Below are positions 52,251 through 62,271 of a stretch of 64,000 nucleotides of DNA, one piece after another (the first letter of the stretch is position 1; each line of letters begins with the position of its first letter). Below the pieces are notes generated by a model that saw nothing but the letters and a program-made list of their open reading frames with translations, searched no databases and was not told the DNA's origin. The translations under genes and the position numbers were made by a program. The DNA lies in assembly GCA_963682175.1 (NCBI GenBank), contig OY821793.1, positions 26,743,493 to 26,807,492 on the forward strand. The letters run 5' to 3'. The stretch comes from Triglochin maritima. Lineage: Eukaryota; Streptophyta; Magnoliopsida; Alismatales; Juncaginaceae.

Positions 52251-55200
52251 GTGGTTGGGCCGCCTAAAGACCACTTAGAAACTAGGTGTGGGGCTGGCCA
52301 CATGCCACGCGTGGAGCTGGCCAAAGGCCACTCCGTCGCCACCCTGCAGGCCAACACCAAATCGGCTGCGCCTCGAGCATCCGACCTCCAAATCTAGCGT
52401 TCTAACTTGCATTACGTAGACAATTCATCCCTCTATCTGCCCCTAAAATTTCATAGCAAACGCCCAAGTATTCGGGGTCGCGCCTCCTCCAAGAAGACGT
52501 AGCTCCCTACCAGCCACGCCCCCACATCATCAGCATTCTTCATCTCATCGCGCCTCACCCTACATACATCTAAATCGGGCATTCTAAGAGGAGTTACCCA
52601 TCCACTCCTCCTCACTATGTGCTCGGGTGCCCAAATATAGACTAAGGCTCACCTAAGGTCCACTCAGGCCATTGCTTGGGACAAACGATGCGGCAGCTTC
52701 CACTTTGCCCGCGGGCAACACCCATGGACTTCCAAACGCGTTTTGGAAGCGAATGGGGTAGGCAACAACCGTGGGAACCCAAGCATGGGCACGAGCAACG
52801 TCCCAAAGAACTTTCCCCACGAGAAACCCCCATTCCCTTCCGGACGCGTTCGGAAGTGCACGGGAAGGAAACAACCTTGGGCAACCGAGCACGTCGAAGA
52901 GCAACGTCCACAGGCACCTTGGTCTTTGCCCACGAGTAACCTCCATTTCACCTACAAGTGCGCTTTCACTGCCAAACGTGTTTTGGAAGCGAATGCCGCA
53001 GGCCACTGCCGCGAGCACACACTAGGCCCTAGCATAGCGCTGACATGCCAACTATGACAACACTAGGCTAGTGTCCATCGCCCGACCACCAAATCACTCC
53101 GAGATGGGTGCACCTCGTAGATAACGCGGATGGATATGTGGGGTCCTAAGTTCCATAAACCGTGGTTGGGCCGCCTAAAGACCACTTAGAAACTAGGTGT
53201 GGGGTTGGCCACATGCCACGCGTGGAACTGGCCAAAGGCCACTCCGTCGCCACCCTGCAGGCCAACACCAAATCGGCTGCGCCTCGAGCATCCGACCTCC
53301 AAATCGAGCGTTCTAACTTGCATTACGTAGACAATTCATCCCTCTATCTGCCCCTAAAATTTCAGAGCAAACGACCAAGTATTCGGGGTCGCGCCTCCTC
53401 CAAGAAGACGCAGCTCCCGACCAGCCACGCCCCCACATCATCAGCATTCTTCATCTCATCGCGCCTCACCCTACATACATCTAAATCGGCCCTTCTAAGA
53501 GGAGTTACCCATCCACTCCTCCTCACTATGTGCTCGGGTGCCCAAATATAGACTAAGGCTCACCTAAGGTCCACTCAGGCCATTGCTTGGGACAAACGAT
53601 GCGGCAGCTTCCACTTTGCCCGAGGGCAACACCCATGGACTTCCAAACGCGTTTTGGAAGCGAATGGCGTAGGCAACAACCGTGGGAACCCAAGCATGGG
53701 CACGAGCAACGTCCCAAAGAACTTTCCCCATGAGAAACCCCCATTCCCTTCCGGACGCGTTCGGAAGTGCACGGGAAGGCAACAACCTTGGGCAACCGAG
53801 CACGTCGAAGAGCAACGTCCACAGGCACCTTGGTCTTTGCCCACGAGCAACCTCCATTTCACCTACAAGTGCGCTTTCACTGCCAAACGTGTTTTGGAAG
53901 CGAATGCCGCAGGCCACTGCCGCGAGCACACACTAGGCCCTAGCGTGGCGCTGACATGCCAACTATGACAACACTAGGCTAGTGTCCATCGCCCGACCAC
54001 CAAATCACTCCGAGATGGGTGCACCTCGTAGATAACGCGGATGGATATGTGGGGTCCTAAGTTCCATAAACCGTGGTTGGGCCGCCTAAAGACCACTTAG
54101 AAACTAGGTGTGGGGCTGGCCACATGCCACGCGTGGAGGTGGCCCAAGGCCACTCCGTCGCCACCCTGCAGGCCAACACCAAATCAGCTGCGCCTCGAGC
54201 ATCCGACCTCCAAATCGAGCGTTCTAACTTGCATTACGTAGACAATTCATCCCTCTATCAGCCCCAAAAATTTCAGAGCAAACACCCAAGTATTCCGGGT
54301 CGCGCCTCCTCCAAGAAGACGTAGCTCCCTACCAGCCACGCCCCCACATCATCAGCATTCTTCATCTCATCGCGCCTCACCCTACATACGTCTAAATCGG
54401 GCATTCTAAGAGGAGTTACCCATCCACTCCTCCTCACTATGTGCTCGGGTACCCAAATATAGACTAAGGCTCACCTAAGGTCCACTCAGGCCATTGCTTG
54501 GGACAAACGATGCGGCAGCTTCCACTTTGCCCGCGGGCAACACCCATGGACTTCCAAACGCGTTTTGGAAGCGAATGGGGTAGGCAACAACCGTGGGAAC
54601 CCAAGCATGGGCACGAGCAACGTCCCAAAGAACTTTCCCCACGAGAAACCCCCATTCCCTTCCGGACGCGTTCGGAAGTGCACGGGAAGGAAACAACCTT
54701 GGGCAACCGAGCACGTCGAAGAGCAACGTCCACAGGCACCTTGGTCTTTGCCCACGAGTAACCTCCATTTCACCTACAAGTGCGCTTTCACTGCCAAACG
54801 TGTTTTGGAAGCGAATGCCGCAGGCCACTGCCGCGAGCACACACTAGGCCCTAGCGTGGCGCTGACATGCCAACTATGACAACACTAGGCTAGTGTCCAT
54901 CGCCCGACCGCCAAATCACTCCGAGATGGGTGCAACTCGTAGATAACGCGGATGGATGTGTGGGGTACTAAGTTCCATAAACCGTGGTTGGGCCGCCTAA
55001 AGACCACTTAGAAACTAGGTGTGGGGCTGGCCACATGCCACGCGTGGAGCTGGCCAAAGGCCACTCCGTCGCCTCCCTGCAGGCCAACACCAAATCGGCT
55101 GCGCCTCGAGCATCCGAACTCCAAATCGAGCGTTCTAACTTGCATTACGTGGACATTTCATCCCTCTATGTGCCACAAAAATTTCAGAGCAAACACCCAA

Positions 55201-55894
55201 GCATTCGGGGTCGCGCCTCCTCCAAGAAGACGTAGCTCCCTACCAGCCACGCCCCCACATCATCAGCATTCTTCATCTCATCGCGCCTCGCCCTACATAC
55301 ATCTAAATCGGGCATTCTAAGAGGAGTTACCCATCCACTCCTCCTCACTATGTGCTCGGGTGCCCAAATATAGACTAAGGCTCACCTAAGGTCCACTCAG
55401 GCCATTGCTTGGGACAAACGATGCGGCATCTTCCACTTTGCCCGCGGGCAACACCCATGGACTTCCAAACGCGTTTTGGAAGCGAATGGGATAGGCAACA
55501 ACCGTGGGAACCCAAGCATGGGCACGAGCAACGTCCCAAAGAACTTTCCCCACGAGAAACCCCCATTCCCTTCCGGACGCGTTCGGAAGTGCACGGGAAG
55601 GCAACAACCTTGGGCAACCGAGCACGTCGAAGAGCAACGTCCACAGGCACCTTGGTCTTTGCCCACGAGCAACCTCCATTTCACCTACAAGTGCGCTTTC
55701 ACTGCCAAACGTGTTTTGGAAGCGAATGCCGCAGGCCACTGCCGCGAGCACACACTAGGCCCTAGCGTGGCGCTGACATGCCAACTATGACAACACTAGG
55801 CTAGTGTCCATCGCCCGACCGCCAAATCACTCCGAGATGGGTGCACCTCGTAGATAACGCGGATGGATATGTGGGGTCCTAAGTTCCATAAACC
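52251..55894 (+). repeat. M58-M61, partial dimer register
   Basis: M58 and M60 share GAAGGAAACAACC (about 52864, 54686) and CCACGAGTAACC, 1,822 bp apart. M58 to M60 share CGCCTCACCCTAC. M59 has GACGCAGCTCCCG, CGGCCCTTCTAAG and a broken CCCGAGGG palindrome. M61 has GTGGACATTTC and leads into the next block through GCGGCATCTTCC. Confidence 0.82.
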
Positions 55895-57716
55895 GTGGTT
55901 GGGCCGCCTAAAGACCACTTAGAAACTAGGTGTGGGGCTGGCCACATGCCACGCGTGGAGCTGGCCAAAGGCCACTCCGTCGCCACCCTGCAGGCCAACA
56001 CCAAATCGGCTGCGCCTCGAGCATCCGACCTCCAAATCAAGCGTTCTAACTTGCATTACGTAGACAATTCATCCCTCTATCTGCCCCTAAAATTTCAGAG
56101 CAAACGCCCATTCATTCGGGGTCGCGCCTCCTCCAAGAATACTTAGCTCCCTACCAGCCACGCCCCCACATCATCAGCATTCTTCATCTCATCGCGCCTC
56201 GCCCTACATACATCTAAATCGGGCATTCTAAGAGGAGTTACCCATCCACTCCTCCTCACTATGTGCTCGGGTGCCCAAATATAGACTAAGGCTCACCTAA
56301 GGTCCACTCAGGCCATTGCTTGGGACAAACGATGCGGCATCTTCCACTTTGCCCGCGGGCAACACCCATGGACTTCCAAACGCGTTTTGGAAGCGAATGG
56401 GATAGGCAACAACCGTGGGAACCCAAGCATGGGCACGAGCAACGTCCCAAAGAACTTTCCCCACGAGAAACCCCCATTCCCTTCCGGACGCGTTCGGAAG
56501 TGCACGGGAAGGCAACAACCTTGGGCAACCGAGCACGTCGAAGAGCAACGTCCACAGGCACCTTGGTCTTTGCCCACGAGCAACCTCCATTTCACCTACA
56601 AGTGCGCTTTCACTGCCAAACGTGTTTTGGAAGCGAATGCCGCAGGCCACTGCCGCGAGCACACACTAGGCCCTAGCGTGGCGCTGACATGCCAACTATG
56701 ACAACACTAGGCTAGTGTCCATCGCCCGACCGCCAAATCACTCCGAGATGGGTGCACCTCGTAGATAATGCGGATGGATATGTGGGGTCCTAAGTTCCAT
56801 AAACCGTGGTTGGGCCGCCTAAAGACCACTTAGAAACTAGGTGTGGGGCTGGCCACATGCCACGCGTGGAGCTGGCCAAAGGCCACTCCGTCGCCACCCT
56901 GCAGGCCAACACCAAATCGGCTGCGCCTCGAGCATCCGACCTCCAAATCAAGCGTTCTAACTTGCATTACGTAGACAATTCATCCCTCTATCTGCCCCTA
57001 AAATTTCAGAGCAAACGCCCATTCATTCGGGGTCGCGCCTCCTCCAAGAATACTTAGCTCCCTACCAGCCACGCCCCCACATCATCAGCATTCTTCATCT
57101 CATCGCGCCTCGCCCTACATACATCTAAATCGGGCATTCTAAGAGGAGTTACCCATCCACTCCTCCTCACTATGTGCTCGGGTGCCCAAATATAGACTAA
57201 GGCTCACCTAAGGTCCACTCAGGCCATTGCTTGGGACAAACGATGCGGCAGCTTCCACTTTGCCCGCGGGCAACACCCATGGACTTCCAAACGCGTTTTG
57301 GAAGCGAATGGGGTAGGCAACAACCGTGGGAACCCAATCATGGGCACGAGCAACGTCCCAAAGAACTTTCCCCACGAGAAACCCCCATTCCCTTCCGGAC
57401 GCGTTCGGAAGTGCACGGGAAGGCAACAACCTTGGGCAACCGAGCACGTCGAAGAGCAACGTCCACAGGCACCTTGGTCTTTGCCCACGAGCAACCTCCA
57501 TTTCACCTACAAGTGCGCTTTCACTGCCAAACGTGTTTTGGAAGCGAATGCCGCAGTCCACTGCCGCGAGCACACACTAGGCCCTAGCGTGGCGCTGACA
57601 TGCCAACTATGACAACACTAGGCTAGTGTCCATCGCCCGACCGCCAAATCACTCCGAGATGGGTGCAACTCGTAGATAACGCGGATGGATATGTGGGGTC
57701 CTAAGTTCCATAAACC
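55895..57716 (+). repeat. M62-M63 near-identical pair
   Basis: Both units have ATCAAGCG, CGCCCATTCATTCGG and AAGAATACTTAGC. The M61 and M62 downstream halves share GCGGCATCTTCC and GGGATAGGC. M63 switches to CAGCTTCC and CCCAATCATGGG, so the duplication breakpoint lies within the unit. Confidence 0.88.
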
Positions 57717-60700
57717 GTGGTTGGGCCGCCTAAAGACCACTTAGAAACTAGGTGTGGGGCTGGCCACATGCCACGCGTGGAGCTGGCCAAAGGCCACTCC
57801 GTCGCCACCCTGCAGGCCAACACCAAATCGGCTGCGCCTCGAGCATCCGACCTCCAAATCGAGCGTTCTAACTTGCATTACGTGGACGTTTCATCCCTCC
57901 ATCTGCCACTAAAATTTCAGAGCAAACACCCAAGCATTCGGGGTCGCGCCTCCTCCAAGAAGACGTAGCTCCCTACCAGCCACGCCCCCACATCATCAGC
58001 ATTCTTCATCTCATCGCGCCTCGCCCTACATACATCTAAATCGGGCATTCTAAGAGGAGTTACCCATCCACTCCTCCTCACTATGTGCTCGGGTGCCCAA
58101 ATATAGACTAAGGCTCACCTAAGGTCCACTCAGGCCATTGCTTGGGACAAACGATGCGGCATCTTCCACTTTGCCCGCGGGCAACACCCATGGACTTCCA
58201 AACGCGTTTTGGAAGCGAATGGGGTAGGCAACAACCGTGGGAACCCAATCATGGGCACGAGCAACGTCCCAAAGAACTTTCCCCACGAGAAACCCCCATT
58301 CCCTTCCGGACGCGTTCGGAAGTGCACGGGAAGGCAACAACCTTGGGCAACCGAGCACGTCGAAGAGCAACGTCCACAGGCACCTTGGTCTTTGCCCACG
58401 AGCAACCTCCATTTCACCTACAAGTGCGCTTTCACTGCCAAACGTGTTTTGGAAGCGAATGCCGCAGTCCACTGCCGCGAGCACACACTAGGCCCTAGCG
58501 TGGCGCTGACATGCCAACTATGACAACACTAGGCTAGTGTCCATCGCCCGACCGCCAAATCACTCCGAGATGGGTGCAACTCGTAGATAACGCGGATGGA
58601 TATGTGGGGTCCTAAGTTCCATAAACCGTGGTTGGGCCGCCTAAAGACCACTTAGAAACTAGGTGTGGGGCTGGCCACATGCCACGCGTGGAGCTGGCCA
58701 AAGGCCACTCCGTCGCCACCCTGCAGGCCAACACCAAATCGGCTGCGCCTCGAGCATCCGACCTCCAAATCGAGCGTTCTAACTTGCATTACGTGGACGT
58801 TTCATCCCTCCATCTGCCACTAAAATTTCAGAGCAAACACCCAAGTATTCGGGATCGCGCCTCCTCCAAGAAGACGTAGCTCCCTACCAGCCACGCCCCC
58901 ACATCATCAGCATTCTTCATCTCATCGCGCCTCGCCCTACATACATCTAAATCGGGCATTCTAAGAGGAGTTACCCATCCACTCCTCCTCACTATGTGCT
59001 CGGGTGCCCAAATATAGACTAAGGCTCACCTAAGGTCCACTCAGGCCATTGCTTGGGACAAACGATGCGGCAGCTTCCACTTTGCCCGCGGGCAACACCC
59101 ATGGACTTCCAAACGCGTTTTGGAAGCGAATGGGGTAGGCAACAACCGTGGGAACCCAATCATGGGCACGAGCAACGTCCCAAAGAACTTTCCCCACGAG
59201 AAACCCCCATTCCCTTTCGGACGCGTTCGGAAGTGCACGGGAAGGCAACAACCTTGGGCAACCGAGCACGTCGAAGAGCAACGTCCACAGGCACCTTGGT
59301 CTTTGCCCACGAGCAACCTCCATTTCACCTACAAGTGCGCTTTCACTGCCAAACGTGTTTTGGAAGCGAATGCCGCAGTCCACTGCCGCGAGCACACACT
59401 AGGCCCTAGCGTGGCGCTGACATGCCAACTATGACAACACTAGGCTAGTGTCCATCGCCCGACCGCCAAATCACTCCGAGATGGGTGCAACTCGTAGATA
59501 ACGCGGATGGATATGTGGGGTCCTAAGTTCCATAAACCGTGGTTGGGCCGCCTAAAGACCACTTAGAAACTAGGTGTGGGGCTGGCCACATGCCACGCGT
59601 GGAGCTGGCCGAAGGCCACTCCGTCGCCACCCTGCAGGCCAACACCAAATCGGCTGCGCCACGAGCATCCGACCTCCAAATCGAGCGTTCTAACTTGCAT
59701 TACGTGGACGTTTCATCCCTCCATCTGCCACTAAAATTTCAGAGCAAACACCCAAGTATTCGGGATCGCGCCTCCTCCAAGAAGACGTAGCTCCCTACCA
59801 GCCACGCCCCCACATCATCAGCATTCTTCATCTCATCGCGCCTCGCCCTACATACATCTAAATCGGGCATTCTAAGAGGAGTTACCCATCCACTCCTCCT
59901 CACTATGTGCTCGGGTGCCCAAATATAGACTAAGGCTCACCTAAGGTCCACTCAGGCCATTGCTTGGGACAAACGATGCGGCAGCTTCCACTTTGCCAGC
60001 GGGCAACACCCATGGACTTCCAAACGCGTTTTGGAAGCGAATGGGGTAGGCAACAACCGTGGGAACCCAATCATGGGCACGAGCAACATCCCAAAGAACT
60101 TTCCCCACGAGAAACCCCCATTCCCTTCCGGACGCGTTCGGAAGTGCACGGGAAGGCAACAACCTTGGGCAACCGAGCACGTCGAAGAGCAACGTCCACA
60201 GGCACCTTGGTCTTTGCCCACGAGCAACCTCCATTTCACCTACAAGTGCGCTTTCACTGCCAAACGTGTTTTGGAAGCGAATGCCGCAGGCCACTGCCGC
60301 GAGCACACACTAGGCCCTAGCGTGGCGCTGACATGCCAACTATGACAACACTAGGCTAGTGTCCATCGCCCGACCGCCAAATCACTCCGAGATGGGTGCA
60401 ACTCGTAGATAACGCGGATGGATATGTGGGGTCCTAAGTTCCATAAACCGTGGTTGGGCCGCCTAAAGACCACTTAGAAACTAGGTGTGGGGCTGGCCAC
60501 ATGCCACGCGTGGAGCTGGCCAAAGGCCACTCCGTCGCCACCCTGCAGGCCAACACCAAATCGGCTGCGCCTCGAGCATCCGACCTCCAAATCGAGCGTT
60601 CTAACTTGCATTACGTGGACGTTTCATCCCTCCATCTGCCACTAAAATTTCAGAGCAAACACCCAAGTATTCGGGATCGCGCCTCCTCCAAGAAGACGTA

Positions 60701-62271
60701 GCTCCCTACCAGCCACGCCCCCACATCATCAGCATTCTTCATCTCATCGCGCCTCGCCCTACATACATCTAAATCGGGCATTCTAAGAGGAGTTACCCAT
60801 CCACTCCTCCTCACTATGTGCTCGGGTGCCCAAATATAGACTAAGGCTCACCTAAGGTCCACTCAGGCCATTGCTTGGGACAAACGATGCGGCAGCTTCC
60901 ACTTTGCCAGCGGGCAACACCCATGGACTTCCAAACGCGTTTTGGAAGCGAATGGGGTAGGCAACAACCGTGGGAACCCAATCATGGGCACGAGCAACAT
61001 CCCAAAGAACTTTCCCCACGAGAAACCCCCATTCCCTTCCGGACGCGTTCGGAAGTGCACGGGAAGGCAACAACCTTGGGCAACAGAGCACGTCGAAGAG
61101 CAACGTCCACAGGCACCTTGGTCTTTGCCCACGAGCAACCTCCATTTCACCTACAAGTGCGCTTTCACTGCCAAACGTGTTTTGGAAGCGAATGCCGCAG
61201 GCCACTGCCGCGAGCACACACTAGGCCCTAGCGTGGCGCTGACATGCCAACTATGACAACACTAGGCTAGTGTCCATCGCCCGACCGCCAAATCACTCCG
61301 AGATGGGTGCAACTCGTAGATAACGCGGATGGATATGTGGGGTCCTAAGTTCCATAAACCGTGGTTGGGCCGCCTAAAGACCACTTAGAAACTAGGTGTG
61401 GGGCTGGCCACATGCCACGCGTGGAGCTGGCCAAAGGCCACTCCGTCGCCACCCTGCAGGCCAACACCAAATCGGCTGCGCCTCGAGCATCCGACCTCCA
61501 AATCGAGCGTTCTAACTTGCATTACGTGGACGTTTCATCCCTCCATCTGCCACTAAAATTTCAGAGCAAACACCCAAGTATTCGGGATCGCGCCTCCTCC
61601 AAGAAGACGTAGCTCCCTACCAGCCACGCCCCCACATCATCAGCATTCTTCATCTCATCGCGCCTCGCCCTACATACATCTAAATCGGGCATTCTAAGAG
61701 GAGTTACCCATCCACTCTTCCTCACTATGTGCTCGGGTGCCCAAATATAGACTAAGGCTCACCTAAGGTCCACTCAGGCCATTGCTTGGGACAAACGATG
61801 CGGCAGCTTCCACTTTGCCCGCGGGCAACACCCATGGACTTCCAAACGCGTTTTGGAAGCGAATGGGGTAGGCAACAACCGTGGGAACCCAATCATGGGC
61901 ACGAGCAACGTCCCAAAGAACTTTCCCCACGAGAAACCCCCATTCCCTTCCGGACGCGTTCGGAAGTGCACGGGAAGGCAACAACCTTGGGCAACCGAGC
62001 ACGTCGAAGAGCAACGTCCACAGGCACCTTGGTCTTTGCCCACGAGCAACCTCCATTTCACCTACAAGTGCGCTTTCACTGCCAAACGTGTTTTGGAAGC
62101 GAATGCCGCAGGCCACTGCCGCGAGCACACACTAGGCCCTAGCGTGGCACTGACATGCCAACTATGACAACACTAGGCTAGTGTCCATCGCCCGACCGCC
62201 AAATCACTCCGAGATGGGTGCACCTCGTAGATAACGCGGATGGATATGTGGTGTCCTAAGTTCCATAAACC
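57717..62271 (+). repeat. Run of five near-identical monomers (M64-M68)
   Basis: All five have GTGGACGTTTCATCCCTCC, CTGCCACTAAAATTT and CCCAATCATGGG. M65 to M68 add GGGATCGCG. M64 and M65 share GCAGTCCACTGCC. M66 and M67 share TTTGCCAGCGGGC and AGCAACATCCC. This graded sharing looks like a stepwise, recent single-monomer expansion. Confidence 0.89.
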
